Below, one piece after another: positions 32,925 to 44,630 of a stretch of DNA of 64,000 nt. The position numbers and the translations under genes are program-made. Each line of letters starts with the position of its first letter. Positions within the stretch are counted from its first letter, which is position 1. The notes under the pieces were generated by a model that saw only the letters and a list, made by a program, of their open reading frames with translations, was not told the DNA's origin and did no database searches. Origin of the DNA: Woodsholea maritima DSM 17123 (GTDB lineage Bacteria; Pseudomonadota; Alphaproteobacteria; Caulobacterales; Maricaulaceae); assembly GCF_000382325.1 (NCBI RefSeq), contig NZ_KB908056.1, forward strand, positions 124,001-188,000, in the 5' to 3' direction.

Positions 32925-35900
32925 ATGAGCGGTATGTGGGAGTTTTGGATTGATCGCGGCGGCACTTTTACTGACATTCTGGCCCGTACGCCCGATGGCG
33001 ATGTCCAAGCGCTGAAACTCCTCTCAGACAGTGAAGCCTACCGCGATGCGGCCTCTGAAGGCGTGCGCCGCCTGATGGGGCTCAGCGCAGATGCGCCCCT
33101 GCCCGCCAACGCCGTTCAGGCCGTCAAAATGGGCACGACCGTCGCCACCAATGCTCTGTTAGAGAAGGCGGGCGCCAAGACACTCTTCCTGGTCAATGAG
33201 GGCTATCGCGACATCTTACGCATTGGCGATCAAACGCGCGGCGATCTTTTCGCACTCAATATCGAAAAACCGCGCCCGCTTTATGATCAAGTGATTGAGA
33301 TTGCCGGGCGCATGAATGCCGACGGCCAAGAGATCACGCCCCTGGATGCAGATGCCGCGCGTGAGGCTTTGCGCGCCGCCAAAGCCGACGGGGTAGAGGC
33401 CATCGCCATCGCCCTGATGCATGCCTATGCCAACCCGGCCCATGAAATTCGCCTGGGGGAGATCGCGCGCGATGTCGGCTTTAGCGCTATAACCCTCTCC
33501 CATGCGGCCAGTCCCTTGATCAAAATCGTGCCGCGCGCCTCCACCGCCGTGATGGACGCCTATCTGACCCCGGTGTTGCGCGATTATGTCGGGCGCGTGC
33601 ATCAACGCCTGGATGAAACGCCGCTTTTCTTCATGCAATCATCTGGCGGATTGGCCCAAGCCCATCATTTCCATGCCCGTGATGCGGTCCTGTCGGGTCC
33701 GGCGGGCGGTGTGGTCGGCATGGCGATGACCGCCAAGGCGGCAGGCTTTGACAAGGTGATCGGCTTTGACATGGGCGGCACCTCCACCGATGTCTCGCGC
33801 TTTGACGGCCAGTATTATGAGCGCACCGGCGAAACCAAGATTGAGGGCTGGACCCTGCGCGCGCCCATGCTGGGCATTCACACCGTGGCGGCGGGCGGCG
33901 GATCTGTCCTCTTTTTCGACGGCGAGCGCGCGCGCGTCGGCCCGCACAGCGCCGGGGCCAATCCCGGCCCGGCGGGCTATGGCCGTGGGGGCCCCGCCGC
34001 CGTTACCGATGCCAATATCGTTTTGGGCCGCATCCAGGCCGAAGGCTTTCCGCGCGTCTTTGGGCCTGATTTCAACGGGCCATTAGACGTCGCCGCTTCA
34101 CGCAAAGCCCTGGACATGCTCGCCAAGGAAATGGGCCTTGAAAGCGCGGAAGCGGCCGCTGAAGGCTTCCTCACCGTCGCGGTTGAAGCCATGGCCGGAG
34201 CCATCAAACATATCTCCATCGCCCAGGGTATTGATCCGCGCGGTTATGCGCTGAATGCTTTTGGCGGCGCGGGCGGACAGCATGCCTGTAAAGTCGCTGA
34301 GACTTTGGGGATGAGCACGGTGTTAATCCATCCCCATGCCGGGCTATTATCGGCCTATGGCATTGGCTTGGCGAGCCTCATCGAAACGCGCGAAGCCGCC
34401 TTTGATGTCGCCTTTGATGGGACAAGCCTAACCGGCGCCAAGGCCAAGCTGGAAACCCTTCGCGGCGAGGCTGAGGCCGCGCTTCACGCCCAGGGCGGGC
34501 AAAATTTAAGCGCCCAGTATGAGCTGCGCCTGCGCGCCAAGGGCTCGGACACGGCGCTGCCCATCGCATTGAGTGATATGGCGCAGATCCGCGAAGACTT
34601 TACCCGCGCGCACAAGCGCCTGTTTGGCTTTAGCGCCGATCATCAGGCGCTGATCCTCGATTCTGTGGCTGTGATTATCGAAGCCGCTCCGCCCGGCACG
34701 CCCAAGAGCGAAAGCGCGTTGAAGCGCGAAAAAGGCACCCCCAAGCCCGACACCATTGTGCGCCTTTATGATCAGGGGGAATGGCATGGCGCCCCGGTCT
34801 ATACGCTAGAAAACCTCAACGCCGATGTCCATCTAACCGGCCCGGCGCTGATCCTGGATAAAAATCAAACCATTGTGCTCGATCATGGCTGGTATCTCAC
34901 GCGCCAGAGCGACGGCATGGTGGTGATGACCCGCGACAAATCACACAGCCCCAAAACCGCGCTTTCCACTGAACTCGATCCGATCACCTTGGAGCTCTTC
35001 AATCGGCGCTTCATGAATATTGCCGAGCAAATGGGCGTCGTACTGGAACGGACCGCCCACTCGGTCAATATCAAAGAACGCCTGGATTTTTCCTGTGCGA
35101 TTTTTGATGGCGCAGGCGATTTGGTCGCCAATGCGCCCCATATGCCGGTTCATTTGGGATCCATGTCGGCCAGCGTGCGCGCGGCTTTAGAAGCCCATCC
35201 CGATATGGGCCCTGGTGATGCCATTGCCCTTAACGCGCCCTATAATGGCGGCACGCATCTGCCTGATGTGACGGTGATCCAGCCCGTGTGTGATCCCACA
35301 GGAGAGCGGATTTTCTTTGTCGCGGCACGCGGCCACCATGGCGATATTGGCGGGGTCCAGCCCGGCTCGATGCCGCCCTTCTCCACCACGATTGATGAAG
35401 AAGGCGCAGTTTATAACGCCGTTAAGATCGTCGATGCCCATCATTTCCAAGACGATGCCGCACGCGCGCCCTTGCTGGCTGGGCCCTATCCAGCGCGTAA
35501 TCCCGATCAGAATATTGCCGATCTTAAAGCCCAACTCGCCGCCTGCGCCAAAGGGCGTCAGGCTCTTGAACATATGGTCAAGGATTTCGGCCTCGACGCG
35601 GTCAAAGCCTATATGGGCCATGTCCAGGATAATGCTGAGCGCGCAGTGCGCCGCGTCATTGGGGCGCTGAAAGATGGCGCGGCCGTGATGCAGCTTGATC
35701 AAGGCGGCCAGATCGCGGTCAAGATCACGCTCGATCAAGCCTCGCAGAGTGCGCATATTGATTTCACCGGGACCAGCGCACAAAGCCCCACGAATTTCAA
35801 CGCGCCCAGCGCGGTGGCGCGCGCCGCCGTGCTCTATGTGCTGCGCTGTCTGGTCGATGATGACATCCCCTTGAATGAGGGGTGTTTGAAACCCATCACG

Positions 35901-36512
35901 CTCACCTTGCCTGAAGACTGCCTGCTCAATCCCAAATCCCCCGCTGCGGTGGTCGCGGGCAATGTGGAGACCAGCCAGCTGGTCGTCGATGCCTTGTTTG
36001 CCGCCACGCGGCGCATGGCCGCCGCGCAAGGCACGATGAATAACTTCACCTTTGGCAATGCCCGCCATCAATATTATGAAACCATCTGCGGCGGGGCTGG
36101 GGCCGGTCTGGGCCAGCACGGTGGCTTTGACGGGGCCAGCGGGGTGCACACCCATATGACCAATTCGCGCCTGACCGATCCTGAAGTGATGGAGCGGCGC
36201 TATCGCGTACGTATCGAGACCCATCAGATCCGCGAGGCTAGCGGTGGGGCCGGGCGCTTCAAGGGCGGGGATGGCACAGTGCGCCGGATCACAATGTTAG
36301 AGCCGATGGAAGCCGCGCTCCTCTCTGGACGGCGCACGGTAAACCCGCCGGGCTTAGAGGGCGGCGAAGCCGGTCAACCCGGTGCGGCGTATTTCATTGA
36401 AAAAGACGGGACGCGTCATGCGCGCCCCGCCCTGTTCAGTCTCAGCCTCAAAGCCGGTGAAGCGATTGAGATCCACACCCCCGGCGGGGGCGGATGGGGT
36501 CAGCCCGATTAA
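32925..36512 (+). CDS. 5-oxoprolinase / hydantoinase family protein, HyuA-HyuB fusion
   Basis: 1195 residues. The N-terminal part (about 1-660) is HyuA-like with [24 protein letters not shown] and [15 protein letters not shown]; the C-terminal part (about 685-1195) is HyuB-like, beginning [20 protein letters not shown] and carrying HHGDIGG and TPGGGGWG at the very end. The fused form is that of ATP-dependent 5-oxoprolinase, which opens 5-oxoproline to glutamate in glutathione turnover; hydantoin substrates are also possible. GGAGGG lies five bases before the ATG. It is alone on the plus strand and its stop overlaps the convergent XRE gene by four bases. Confidence 0.93.
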   Translation: MSGMWEFWIDRGGTFTDILARTPDGDVQALKLLSDSEAYRDAASEGVRRLMGLSADAPLPANAVQAVKMGTTVATNALLEKAGAKTLFLVNEGYRDILRIGDQTRGDLFALNIEKPRPLYDQVIEIAGRMNADGQEITPLDADAAREALRAAKADGVEAIAIALMHAYANPAHEIRLGEIARDVGFSAITLSHAASPLIKIVPRASTAVMDAYLTPVLRDYVGRVHQRLDETPLFFMQSSGGLAQAHHFHARDAVLSGPAGGVVGMAMTAKAAGFDKVIGFDMGGTSTDVSRFDGQYYERTGETKIEGWTLRAPMLGIHTVAAGGGSVLFFDGERARVGPHSAGANPGPAGYGRGGPAAVTDANIVLGRIQAEGFPRVFGPDFNGPLDVAASRKALDMLAKEMGLESAEAAAEGFLTVAVEAMAGAIKHISIAQGIDPRGYALNAFGGAGGQHACKVAETLGMSTVLIHPHAGLLSAYGIGLASLIETREAAFDVAFDGTSLTGAKAKLETLRGEAEAALHAQGGQNLSAQYELRLRAKGSDTALPIALSDMAQIREDFTRAHKRLFGFSADHQALILDSVAVIIEAAPPGTPKSESALKREKGTPKPDTIVRLYDQGEWHGAPVYTLENLNADVHLTGPALILDKNQTIVLDHGWYLTRQSDGMVVMTRDKSHSPKTALSTELDPITLELFNRRFMNIAEQMGVVLERTAHSVNIKERLDFSCAIFDGAGDLVANAPHMPVHLGSMSASVRAALEAHPDMGPGDAIALNAPYNGGTHLPDVTVIQPVCDPTGERIFFVAARGHHGDIGGVQPGSMPPFSTTIDEEGAVYNAVKIVDAHHFQDDAARAPLLAGPYPARNPDQNIADLKAQLAACAKGRQALEHMVKDFGLDAVKAYMGHVQDNAERAVRRVIGALKDGAAVMQLDQGGQIAVKITLDQASQSAHIDFTGTSAQSPTNFNAPSAVARAAVLYVLRCLVDDDIPLNEGCLKPITLTLPEDCLLNPKSPAAVVAGNVETSQLVVDALFAATRRMAAAQGTMNNFTFGNARHQYYETICGGAGAGLGQHGGFDGASGVHTHMTNSRLTDPEVMERRYRVRIETHQIREASGGAGRFKGGDGTVRRITMLEPMEAALLSGRRTVNPPGLEGGEAGQPGAAYFIEKDGTRHARPALFSLSLKAGEAIEIHTPGGGGWGQPD

Positions 36513-36748
36513 GCGGGCTTACCCCTCTCGGGTTCAGGTTGATATTGAAAAACCTCTTCTAGGGGCACGCCAAAGACCAGAGCGATTTTAAACGCGACCT
36601 CCAGCGAAGGAGAGTATTTGCCCTGCTCAATCGCGATCAAGGTCTGACGCGTCACGCCCACCTGACGGGCCAAATCGGCCTGGGTCATTTCATTCGCGTG
36701 AAATCGCAAGGTACGGATCTGATTGGTAATCGCAGTGGGTTTGGCCAT
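36509..36748 (-). CDS. XRE-family transcriptional regulator
   Basis: 79 residues, almost all helix-turn-helix. The motif runs [21 protein letters not shown], with the recognition helix [16 protein letters not shown]. Small regulators of this type often follow a gene for a DUF2178-like membrane protein, as here (gap three bases). It probably represses its own two-gene operon through TTACA-N8-TGTAA in the promoter (37208-37225). Confidence 0.9.
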   Translation of the reverse strand: MAKPTAITNQIRTLRFHANEMTQADLARQVGVTRQTLIAIEQGKYSPSLEVAFKIALVFGVPLEEVFQYQPEPERGKPA

Positions 36749-36751
36749 GAC

Positions 36752-37174
36752 CTAAACCCCACGGCGATACAGCATGAAGCGCGAGCCCGCGCCCACCAGC
36801 TCTGAAATCACCAATCCCGCCCATACCACATGGAATAGCACAACCGGCTGCATCTCAATCAAAAAGCCCAAAATGGCCAGGGCCAGGGTAAAGCCCTGCA
36901 CCGCGCCGGCATTGCGCCCGACTTTGAGGGTGATCAAGCGATCACGTTCATCGGTAAAATCAATCTCTTTAAAGTCAACAATACCAATCGCAATATGACC
37001 GGCCACAATAATCACCACGCTGGCGATCACCGCCATGATCACCGAGCCGCGAAGGCTGGCCATCGTCAAAGCCTCCCCCGCTTCAGCCATCCCCAACACA
37101 TTATGGATATATCCAACCCCAACCACAACCAGCGCCGCGATCACCGACACTGCACTCTTTTCACCTGCCGTCAT
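36752..37174 (-). CDS. DUF2178-like four-helix membrane protein
   Basis: About 140 residues from the ATG at 37174, which has GGAG eight bases upstream; an ATG six codons earlier (37192) lacks a site. Four hydrophobic segments are separated in the middle by a cytoplasmic loop, IDFTDERDRLITLKVGRN, whose DERD..I..K pattern is typical of DUF2178 proteins. These are commonly paired with a small XRE regulator; the function is unknown. It may act as a membrane sensor for its partner, but that is inference. Confidence 0.75.
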   Translation of the reverse strand: MTAGEKSAVSVIAALVVVGVGYIHNVLGMAEAGEALTMASLRGSVIMAVIASVVIIVAGHIAIGIVDFKEIDFTDERDRLITLKVGRNAGAVQGFTLALAILGFLIEMQPVVLFHVVWAGLVISELVGAGSRFMLYRRGV

Positions 37175-37207
37175 GTCAAAAACTCCAACCATGATGTCTA
37201 TTATTCT

Positions 37208-37247
37208 TTACATGAGTGGGTGTAAGGCAGGCGCAACAACATGTCAA
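37208..37247 (-). promoter_or_regulatory. Putative promoter and operator of the DUF2178-XRE operon
   Basis: On the minus strand TTGACA (37247-37242) is followed after 17 bases by TACACC (37224-37219). The inverted repeat TTACA-CCCACTCA-TGTAA (37225-37208) overlaps the -10 position, where an XRE repressor would block transcription. Confidence 0.4.
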
Positions 37248-37268
37248 TTATTTTTTACCTAGAGTCAT

Positions 37269-37304
37269 AAAAATTAGTCCCACCCGCTAAGCGGATGGGA
37301 CTAA
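37269..37304 (-). terminator. Terminator after the RimK fusion gene
   Basis: On the minus strand TTAGTCCCA and TGGGACTAA pair, with an inner CCGC/GCGG extension, followed by TTTTTAT. It lies about 25 bases past the stop of the gene at 37329. Confidence 0.75.
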
Positions 37305-37328
37305 AACCGATACAATTCAACAAGTTTT

Positions 37329-38753
37329 CTATTCTACACTCGGGCGGAGAATCTCCTCACTCACCACCGGTTTACGGCGCGGCTTGGGTTTACGCACCAC
37401 ATGAACGTGGTTTTCAATATATTCCAGGATCATGCTGGTCACATCTTTTCCAGAGGTGGACTCGATCCCCTCCAAGCCCGGCGAGGAATTAACCTCCAAG
37501 ATTTTAGGCCCACTATCGGCGCGTAATAAATCCACACCCGCCACCGATAAGCCCAATGCCTTAGCCGCTTTCACGGCCGCCGCGCGCTCTTCCTTGGTGA
37601 TACGCACCTTCAAACCCTGCCCGCCGCGATGAAGGTTGGAGCGAAACTCACCCTCTGCGCCTTGACGCTTCATCGCAGCGACCACTTTACCGCCGACAAC
37701 GAAGCAGCGAATATCCGCACCGCCCGCTTCTTTGACGAATTCTTGAACGATGAAGTTCGCATCCAGTCCCCGGAAAGCATCAATCACCGATTCGGCCGCC
37801 TTCTTGGTTTCCGCCAAAACCACACCGCGCCCCTGGGTACTTTCCAACAGCTTCACGACCAGAGGCGAACCGCCAACATGGTCGATCAAATTCTTGGTGT
37901 CTTTAGGCGAATGGGCAAAGGCCGTGGTCGGCATGCCAATACCTGCCCGGGCCAAAACCTGGTGCGCATAAAGCTTATCGCGGCTAGCCCCAATGGCATC
38001 GGGCGCGTTCAGACAGTATGCCCCCGTCAGCTCGAACTGGCGCAAAACCGCCAAGCCATAATTGGTCATCGAGGCGCCGATACGCGGGATCACCGCGTCA
38101 TAGCGATCCAGCTTGCGCCCATCATAAAAGATCGCTGGAGAGAGCGCATTGATGGCCATTGTACAGCGCGCCGTGTTGATGGGTTCAGCGATGTGTCCGC
38201 GCTCCATCGCGGCTTCGACAAGGCGCCGCGAGGAATAATTGTTGGGCTCACGCGTTAGAATGGCGATCCGCAAGGGGCGCTTGACGGGCTTGCGCCGTGG
38301 GAAATCACGATAAAGATCATAGCTGAGCTCACCTTGTGCGCATGACACGGTGGGATTGACCACCATATCAGGCTGGATCGCAACGCGCCCTAACAGCATG
38401 CGATACATCATGGTTTCGCGATTGGTCAAAGTCAGCTCGATGGGCCAGCTGCGCTCACCAATTTTCAAATGAGTTTGGATGACCCAGCGCAATTCCGCTT
38501 CGCCATTGGAGGAGATCACCTCGCGCCGATCGACCGCACGCGCCGCACAGGTCACCTCAACATCAGGTTGATCGGGAATAGGGTGCATCAAGAAACGCAC
38601 TTGGGGATTATTCGCCGGGCCAAAGGGCTCAATCGCCACCGCATGCAGTGCGGACGTGCGCGCGCCAGTATCGACCTTGGCCTTGATCGCAGGCAGGCCC
38701 AAATCGGGAAATGCGGCCCACTCTTCCCAGCCTAAAACAAAAGTATCGCTCAT
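37329..38753 (-). CDS. Fusion of a retropepsin-like protease (RimB/PF05618 type) with a RimK-type glutamate ligase
   Basis: About 474 residues from the ATG at 38753 (AAAGG five bases upstream; another ATG directly before). Residues 1-140 match the family annotated as ATP-dependent zinc protease, with the aspartic-protease motif [14 protein letters not shown] (Asp28). Residues about 165-460 are a RimK-type ATP-grasp ligase: [47 protein letters not shown] and [14 protein letters not shown]. RimK adds glutamates to ribosomal protein S6, and RimB in Pseudomonas removes them, so both activities may sit in one chain. The tail is basic. No rpsF is nearby. Confidence 0.85.
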   Translation of the reverse strand: MSDTFVLGWEEWAAFPDLGLPAIKAKVDTGARTSALHAVAIEPFGPANNPQVRFLMHPIPDQPDVEVTCAARAVDRREVISSNGEAELRWVIQTHLKIGERSWPIELTLTNRETMMYRMLLGRVAIQPDMVVNPTVSCAQGELSYDLYRDFPRRKPVKRPLRIAILTREPNNYSSRRLVEAAMERGHIAEPINTARCTMAINALSPAIFYDGRKLDRYDAVIPRIGASMTNYGLAVLRQFELTGAYCLNAPDAIGASRDKLYAHQVLARAGIGMPTTAFAHSPKDTKNLIDHVGGSPLVVKLLESTQGRGVVLAETKKAAESVIDAFRGLDANFIVQEFVKEAGGADIRCFVVGGKVVAAMKRQGAEGEFRSNLHRGGQGLKVRITKEERAAAVKAAKALGLSVAGVDLLRADSGPKILEVNSSPGLEGIESTSGKDVTSMILEYIENHVHVVRKPKPRRKPVVSEEILRPSVE

Positions 38754-38940
38754 CATAACCTTTAAAACCAAATGTCGAATGCGGGGCGTGTAACCGAGGA
38801 TCGCTTCAGCGTCTACTTCCAAAACACCCAAATCTGAAAGGGATTTAGATCAAGCGCCTCAGGATCGAAGGCAGGACAACCTTAAGCGGTTTTGCCCCCC
38901 TGGGCCAAGAGGGAACGCCCAATTATTTTGAACCCATTCA

Positions 38941-38969
38941 AAAAAGAGGGGGCGATGCCCCCTCTTTTC
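38941..38969 (-). terminator. Terminator of the methionine operon
   Basis: On the minus strand AAGAGGGGGC-ATC-GCCCCCTCTT is a 10-bp stem with a 3-base loop followed by TTTTTG, 18 bases past the metH stop. Confidence 0.85.
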
Positions 38970-38986
38970 ATACATTCCGCTTTATT

Positions 38987-41653
38987 TTACTCCGCCGCCT
39001 GGGCCAATTTTCTTGGATCGTAATCCAGAATGGGGCTCAGCTCTTTTTCGGCCCGCGCGATATCCCAGCCCTTGCGCGCGGCATAGTCTTCGACCTGATC
39101 GCGCGTGATCCGCCCAACCGCGAAATATGCGCTGTCAGGATGAGCAAAATAAAGCCCTGATACCGAAGAGGCGGGCATCATCGCCCAGCTTTCGGTGAGG
39201 CTGATCCCGGTATTGTCTGTGGCGTTCAACAGGGCAAACAGCGTGCCCTTTTCGGTATGATCGGGTTGCGAGGGATAGCCCGGTGCCGGGCGGATGCCCT
39301 TATAGCTTTCCTTGATGAGGTCTTCATTGGACAAGGCTTCATCCTGGGCATAGCCCCAGATCGTTTTGCGTACCCGCTCATGAAGATATTCGGCAAAGGC
39401 CTCGGCAAACCGGTCCGCCAAAGACTTAAACAAGATCTCAGAATAATCATCATTGGCGAATTTAAAACGCTGGGCGATCGCTTCTTCATCAGCCCCGGCG
39501 GTCACGGCAAAGCCGCCCACCCAATCGTCTTGCGTGGCACTAACAAAGTCAGAATTGCAATAATGCGGGCGGTCATTGGTCTTTTCATTTTGCTGACGCA
39601 ACCCGAAAAAGCGCCCCGCTTCACTTTGACGGCTTTCATCGGCGAAGACCACAACATCATCGCCCTCGCGCTTGGCGGGCCATAGACCGACAACCCCGCG
39701 CGGTTTCAGCCAGTTTTCTGCGACCATGCGATCGAGCATGTCTTGCGCATCTTTAAACAGAGTGCGCGCGGCCTCCCCGCGCTTGGGATCCTCCAAAATC
39801 TGGGGATAAACGCCTTTAATCTCCCATGACATGAAGAAGGGGGTCCAGTCGATATAGGGCCGCAAATCACCCAAGGTCACATCATCAATGACCGTCACCC
39901 CCAGTTGAGCCGGGCGATAGGGCGTATAACCGCCTTGATCGGCATCAAAGCTGTTGGCGCGCGCGCGCTCAATCGTCAGGCGCGCCTTGCTTTGCTTAGC
40001 ACGAGCCCGGGTTTCGCGGATTTTCTCATGCCCGGCAGCGATTTCCACCTCAAAGGCGGGGCGCTGTTCCGCCGACAAGAGCCGAGAGACCACACCCACC
40101 GCGCGGCTGGCATCGCCAACATGGACCACCGGGGTCACGGTTATCTCTGGGTGGATCTTCACCGCAGTATGGGCGGGGCTGGTCGTCGCACCGCCGATTA
40201 ACAAGGGCTTATTGATGCCCAGACGCTCCATCTCCTGGGCGACGAACACCATTTCATCCAGCGACGGCGTGATGAGGCCAGACAGGCCAATAATATCAGC
40301 GTTATGCTCCTCCGCCGTTTTGAGGATTTTATCGCAGGGCACCATGACGCCCAGATCAATGACGTCATAGCCATTACATTGCAGAACCACGCCGACGATA
40401 TTCTTACCGATATCGTGGACATCACCCTTCACGGTGGCCATGACGATCTTGCCGTTTGATTGCTGGGTCAGGCCCAATTCCTCGCGCTCTTTTTCCATAT
40501 AGGGAAACAGATAGGCGACGGCCTGCTTCATCACGCGCGCCGATTTCACCACCTGCGGCAAGAACATCTTCCCCTCACCGAAGAGATCGCCGACGACATT
40601 CATGCCGTCCATCAAAGGCCCTTCGATGACATGCAAAGGCCGCTCGCTGGCCAGATGCGCCTCTTCGGTATCTTCAATGATAAATTCGGTAATGCCTTTG
40701 ACCAGCGCATGCTTGAGGCGCTCACGCACCGGCAGTTTGCGCCATTCTTGATCGACCTTTTTGACCTCGCCCTTTTGATCGCGATAGCCTTCAGCCGCTT
40801 CTAACAAGCGCTCCGTCGCATCCTCGCGCCGGTTCAGGATCACATCCTCCACCAGCTCGCGCAAAGTGGGTTCGATCTCGTCATAAATATCCAGCTGGCC
40901 CGCATTGACGATGCCCATATCCATCCCCGCCTTGATGGCGTGATAGAGAAAGACCGAGTGCATTGCACGCCGGACCGGCTCATTGCCCCTAAAGGAGAAG
41001 GAGACATTCGACACCCCGCCCGAGACGTGACAGCCGGGCAAGTTCTCGCGAATGCGCCGCGTACCTTCAATGAAGGCGACGCCATAATCATTATGCTCTT
41101 CAATCCCGGTTGCGACGGCAAAGATATTGGGATCGAAGATAATGTCTTCCGGCGGGAAGCCCACCTCTTGGGTCAACAGCTCATAAGCGCGCTGACAAAT
41201 GCGGAATTTATCATCTGCCGTTTCGGCCTGGCCCTGTTCATCAAAGGCCATCACCACCACAGCCGCCCCATAGGAGAGGCATTTGCGCGCCTGCTCCAAA
41301 AAGATCGTCTCGCCTTCCTTCATGGAGATGGAGTTGACGATCGCCTTACCCTGTACGCACTGGAGACCCGCCTCGATCACATCCCATTTCGAGGAATCAA
41401 TCATGATCGGCACGCGCGCAATATCGGGCTCGCCGGCGATCATATTCAGGAAGGTGACCATGGCCTGCTTTGAATCCAACAGGCCCTCATCCATATTGAT
41501 GTCGATGATTTGGGCCCCGTTTTCGACCTGCTGTAGCGCAATCGCCAAAGCCTTTGCGTAATCGCCCTCAACGATCAGCTTACGAAAAACCGCCGAGCCC
41601 GTGACATTGGTCCGCTCGCCCACATTGACGAAGGTTGCAGTAGATTGGGTCAT
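38987..41653 (-). CDS. metH: Cobalamin-dependent methionine synthase, C-terminal part (folate, B12 and reactivation domains)
   Basis: 888 residues. Methionine synthase moves a methyl from 5-methyl-THF via cobalamin to homocysteine. This polypeptide lacks the homocysteine domain but has the folate domain ([12 protein letters not shown] at 10-20; about 8-280), the cobalamin domain with lower-ligand His413 in DVHDIG plus [13 protein letters not shown] and IGGATTS, and the reactivation domain (about 560-888) ending with [15 protein letters not shown]. The missing domain is the next gene upstream, six bases away. It is the last gene of an operon and is followed by a strong terminator. Confidence 0.97.
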   Translation of the reverse strand: MTQSTATFVNVGERTNVTGSAVFRKLIVEGDYAKALAIALQQVENGAQIIDINMDEGLLDSKQAMVTFLNMIAGEPDIARVPIMIDSSKWDVIEAGLQCVQGKAIVNSISMKEGETIFLEQARKCLSYGAAVVVMAFDEQGQAETADDKFRICQRAYELLTQEVGFPPEDIIFDPNIFAVATGIEEHNDYGVAFIEGTRRIRENLPGCHVSGGVSNVSFSFRGNEPVRRAMHSVFLYHAIKAGMDMGIVNAGQLDIYDEIEPTLRELVEDVILNRREDATERLLEAAEGYRDQKGEVKKVDQEWRKLPVRERLKHALVKGITEFIIEDTEEAHLASERPLHVIEGPLMDGMNVVGDLFGEGKMFLPQVVKSARVMKQAVAYLFPYMEKEREELGLTQQSNGKIVMATVKGDVHDIGKNIVGVVLQCNGYDVIDLGVMVPCDKILKTAEEHNADIIGLSGLITPSLDEMVFVAQEMERLGINKPLLIGGATTSPAHTAVKIHPEITVTPVVHVGDASRAVGVVSRLLSAEQRPAFEVEIAAGHEKIRETRARAKQSKARLTIERARANSFDADQGGYTPYRPAQLGVTVIDDVTLGDLRPYIDWTPFFMSWEIKGVYPQILEDPKRGEAARTLFKDAQDMLDRMVAENWLKPRGVVGLWPAKREGDDVVVFADESRQSEAGRFFGLRQQNEKTNDRPHYCNSDFVSATQDDWVGGFAVTAGADEEAIAQRFKFANDDYSEILFKSLADRFAEAFAEYLHERVRKTIWGYAQDEALSNEDLIKESYKGIRPAPGYPSQPDHTEKGTLFALLNATDNTGISLTESWAMMPASSVSGLYFAHPDSAYFAVGRITRDQVEDYAARKGWDIARAEKELSPILDYDPRKLAQAAE

Positions 41654-41659
41654 ATCCGT

Positions 41660-42727
41660 TTACGCCAGTTCAAAAGGTTCAAGTCCAGCCAGGCGCATGG
41701 CCTGAGGGCGGGCGGGGATGGCGCGCGGGTCCACGCCCTCAACACACTCGGCAATGGCACGAATATGGTTCGGCGTGGTGCCACAGCACCCCCCGACCAC
41801 ATTCAGCAATTTACCCTTGGCCCAATCACGAATGAAGGCCGCGGTTTCAGCCGGGGTTTCATCATATTCCCCAAAGGCATTAGGAAGACCGGCATTGGGA
41901 TAGGCGATGATGCGGGTGTCGGCGACGCGCGACATCTCAGCGACATATTGGCGAAGCTCTTTCGCGCCCAGCGCACAATTGAGCCCCACCGCCCAAGGCC
42001 GGGCATGGCGCACAGAATTCCAGAAGGCTTCGGTGGTTTGACCCGACAACGTACGGCCCGACGCATCCGTAATCGTACCAGAAATCAGCACCGGGATGTC
42101 CGCATATTCAGGGGCTTCCACACGGAAATCCAAAATCGCCTTGATCGCCGCCTTGGCATTCAAAGTGTCAAAAATCGTCTCTATCAGGAAGAAATCCACA
42201 TAGGGAGCCATGGCGCGCACCTGGGCGATATAGGTCTTACGCACATCTTCAAACGTGACATCGCGATAGCCCGGATCATTGACATTGGGCGAAATCGACA
42301 AGGTTTTATTGGTCGGGCCAATCGCCCCGGCAACAGCGCGCACAATGCCGCTCGCCCCCTCAACCTCATCAGCGGCCTCACGCGCCAGACGCGCGCCCTC
42401 GCGCGCGATCTCATCGGCGAGCTCTTCCATCTTGTAATCGGCCTGCGCAATCGTGGTCGCAGAGAAGGTATTGGTTTCAACGATATGAGAGCCCGCTTCG
42501 AAATACGCTTTATGGATCGCCTTGATGGCTTCGGGCTGGGTCAGGTTCAGCATATCATTATTGCCTTTGACCGAGACCGGCCAATCGGCAAAGCGCGTCC
42601 CGCGATAGCCGTCCTCATCCAGCTTCAAGCCCTGGATCTGGGTGCCCATCGCCCCATCGAGTACAAGAATGCGTTGCGTGGCCAGCGCATTGAGCGCAGC
42701 TAAACGGTCCTGACGGGTCATCGCCAT
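41660..42727 (-). CDS. Methionine synthase, homocysteine-binding part (separate gene)
   Basis: 355 residues. The Hcy-binding barrel begins [15 protein letters not shown], and the zinc-thiolate ligands are Cys251 (VGLNCALG) and Cys314-Cys315 ([11 protein letters not shown]), as in the first module of E. coli MetH. It stops where the folate domain would start, and that domain is in the next gene (gap six bases). Both parts are intact, so this is a stable gene split and not a frameshift; a split metH is known from Caulobacter relatives. It is 20 bases after metF. Confidence 0.95.
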   Translation of the reverse strand: MAMTRQDRLAALNALATQRILVLDGAMGTQIQGLKLDEDGYRGTRFADWPVSVKGNNDMLNLTQPEAIKAIHKAYFEAGSHIVETNTFSATTIAQADYKMEELADEIAREGARLAREAADEVEGASGIVRAVAGAIGPTNKTLSISPNVNDPGYRDVTFEDVRKTYIAQVRAMAPYVDFFLIETIFDTLNAKAAIKAILDFRVEAPEYADIPVLISGTITDASGRTLSGQTTEAFWNSVRHARPWAVGLNCALGAKELRQYVAEMSRVADTRIIAYPNAGLPNAFGEYDETPAETAAFIRDWAKGKLLNVVGGCCGTTPNHIRAIAECVEGVDPRAIPARPQAMRLAGLEPFELA

Positions 42728-42747
42728 TGTCCTTCGTAAAATGGGCC

Positions 42748-43638
42748 TTAGGCGGCCAGAGTTTCAACTGGCTTCACGCCCAATAAATGACAGGTCGACA
42801 AGGATAATTCGGCCCGATTAAGGGTGTAGAAATGAAAATCCTTAACGCCCTCTGCCGCCAAACGCTCGCACAGCTTGGCCGCGACATTGGCGGTGATCAG
42901 CTCGCGGGTTTTGGCATCATCTTCAAGTCCGGCATAAAGCTGATCCAGATGCGCCGGAATATTCGCCCCGCATAGACCCGCCATCCGCTTCAAGCCTACG
43001 AAATTGGGCTGTAACATAATGCCCGGCACCAAGGTGACAGAAAGGCCTGCCTTTGCCACCGCGTCGCGATAGCGCAGGAATGTTTCGGGTTCAAAAAAGA
43101 ATTGCGTGATCGCCCGGCTCGCCCCGGCGTCCACCTTGGCCTTTAAAACGTCAAGATCATGGTCCAGCCCCGTGCTTTCAGGATGGACCTCGGGATAACA
43201 CCCGACAGAAACCTCGAAATCAGCAATGGCCTTGATCCCCGCGGTCAGCTCGGTCGCATTGGCATAGCCGCCCGGATGGGGCATATAGGCCTCGCCCAGA
43301 CCTTGAGGGGGATCACCGCGCAAGGCTACAATATGGCGCACACCCGCATCCCAGTATTCGCGGATCACCTCATCGACCTCTTCACGGGTCGCAGACACAC
43401 AGGTCAAATGCGCGGCTGGCTTCAACTGGGTCTCTTCGACAATGCGGCGCACTGTGCGGTGCGTGCGATCACGCGTTGAGCCCCCGGCCCCATAGGTCAC
43501 TGACACAAAACGCGGGCCCATCACCTCTAAGCGGCGAATAGACTCCCACAAGCGCTCTTCCATCTCATCGGTTTTCGGCGGAAAGAATTCATAGGAGACA
43601 TTTAAGTTTTGCGTCAGCTCACCCGGGGTGTGCGTCAT
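42748..43638 (-). CDS. metF: 5,10-methylenetetrahydrofolate reductase MetF
   Basis: 296 residues. MetF is the FAD enzyme that makes 5-methyl-THF for methionine synthase. The barrel has [15 protein letters not shown] near the start, [37 protein letters not shown] and [26 protein letters not shown] is the conserved FAD-side segment. It overlaps the regulator stop by four bases and supplies substrate to the two metH genes downstream. Confidence 0.97.
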   Translation of the reverse strand: MTHTPGELTQNLNVSYEFFPPKTDEMEERLWESIRRLEVMGPRFVSVTYGAGGSTRDRTHRTVRRIVEETQLKPAAHLTCVSATREEVDEVIREYWDAGVRHIVALRGDPPQGLGEAYMPHPGGYANATELTAGIKAIADFEVSVGCYPEVHPESTGLDHDLDVLKAKVDAGASRAITQFFFEPETFLRYRDAVAKAGLSVTLVPGIMLQPNFVGLKRMAGLCGANIPAHLDQLYAGLEDDAKTRELITANVAAKLCERLAAEGVKDFHFYTLNRAELSLSTCHLLGVKPVETLAA

Positions 43639-44630
43639 GGGGAGACATCCTTATTCAGTGTTTTATTTTTGCTATTAGCGCCGTCATCAGCTTTGATTTT
43701 CACAGCCGTCCAGATGAGGACGGTCAAGCGCCCATCTTCGGTGCCTGGGGCCAGCGCGGTGATGGGCTTGGGTTCCAGCCCCGCATTTTTCAGCCAGCCT
43801 GCCACTTCCTCAGCATGGAAGCCTAGACGACGATGATGGTGTTCTTCGCGCAAGAATTCCAGCTTATGCGGCGCGAAATCGGCAATCACGATCATCCCAC
43901 CTGGCTTCAACACGCGGGCACATTCGGCCAGCGCCCGAGAAGGCTCATCAAGATAATGCATCACCTGGTGAATGGTGATGAGATCGGCCGATTGGTTATC
44001 CAGCGGTAAAGCGGTCGCATCGCCTTGGCGCACAAAACGGTCGGTTAAACCAGCTTTGGCAATGTTTGAGCGCGCGATATTGAGCATGTTGTGGCTGAAA
44101 TCCACACCCATGCCGTCTTCGGCTGCGGCAGCAAACACTTCCAACATCCGGCCCGTGCCGGTGCCGACATCCAAATGGAATTTAAAGCGCCGATCTTCGA
44201 CGGTGGCGCGCATCGCCGCTTCAACCTGGGCTTCAGGAAAGTGCAGCGCGCGAATACGCTCCCAATCCTTGGCGACATGCTCGAAATAGCCCGCAGCCGC
44301 AGCAGCTCGCTCGCTCTTCACCGCTTCAAGGCGCTCCAAAGCACGCGACAGATCAGGATCTTCAGCTTGGGAGACAGAATTGATCAATTCAGCCAGCTTC
44401 GCACTGACCCCGGAGCGTTCCAAGCGATAGAAAACCCACGCGCCTTCCGGCAAACGCTCAGCCAAACCTGCATCGGTCAACATCTTTAAATGTCGGCTGA
44501 CCCGCGGCTGGCTTTGCCCCAAAACTTGCATGATCTCGCTCACGGTCAATTCGCCATGGCTGAGCAAGGTCACGACCTTGAGGCGCGTTGGCTCGGCCAG
44601 GGCGCGCAGTTTTTTTAGCAAATCATCCAT
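43635..44630 (-). CDS. ArsR-family regulator fused to a SAM-dependent methyltransferase domain (SahR-like)
   Basis: About 331 residues from the ATG at 44630. The frame is open to 44678, but that extension would place the operator palindrome inside the gene. Residues 1-95 are an ArsR winged helix (LAEPTRLKVVTLLSHGELTV; recognition helix SQPRVSRHLKML). Residues about 150-310 are a class I methyltransferase fold with LDVGTGTGRMLEVFA and VLKPGGMIVIADF. Regulators of this build (SahR and relatives) control methionine-cycle genes in Proteobacteria in response to S-adenosylhomocysteine. Here it heads metF-metH, which fits. The methyltransferase fold is more likely a ligand sensor than an enzyme. Confidence 0.88.
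   Translation of the reverse strand: MDDLLKKLRALAEPTRLKVVTLLSHGELTVSEIMQVLGQSQPRVSRHLKMLTDAGLAERLPEGAWVFYRLERSGVSAKLAELINSVSQAEDPDLSRALERLEAVKSERAAAAAGYFEHVAKDWERIRALHFPEAQVEAAMRATVEDRRFKFHLDVGTGTGRMLEVFAAAAEDGMGVDFSHNMLNIARSNIAKAGLTDRFVRQGDATALPLDNQSADLITIHQVMHYLDEPSRALAECARVLKPGGMIVIADFAPHKLEFLREEHHHRRLGFHAEEVAGWLKNAGLEPKPITALAPGTEDGRLTVLIWTAVKIKADDGANSKNKTLNKDVSP

Noticed and set aside
35187-36224. 345-residue frame opposite the oxoprolinase gene
   Set aside because: Antisense shadow of a clear, long family match; its composition (His, Ile, Gly rich) is that of a reversed GC-rich gene.
41645-42703. 352-residue frame opposite the homocysteine-binding methionine synthase gene
   Set aside because: Antisense shadow of a gene with all its zinc ligands in place.
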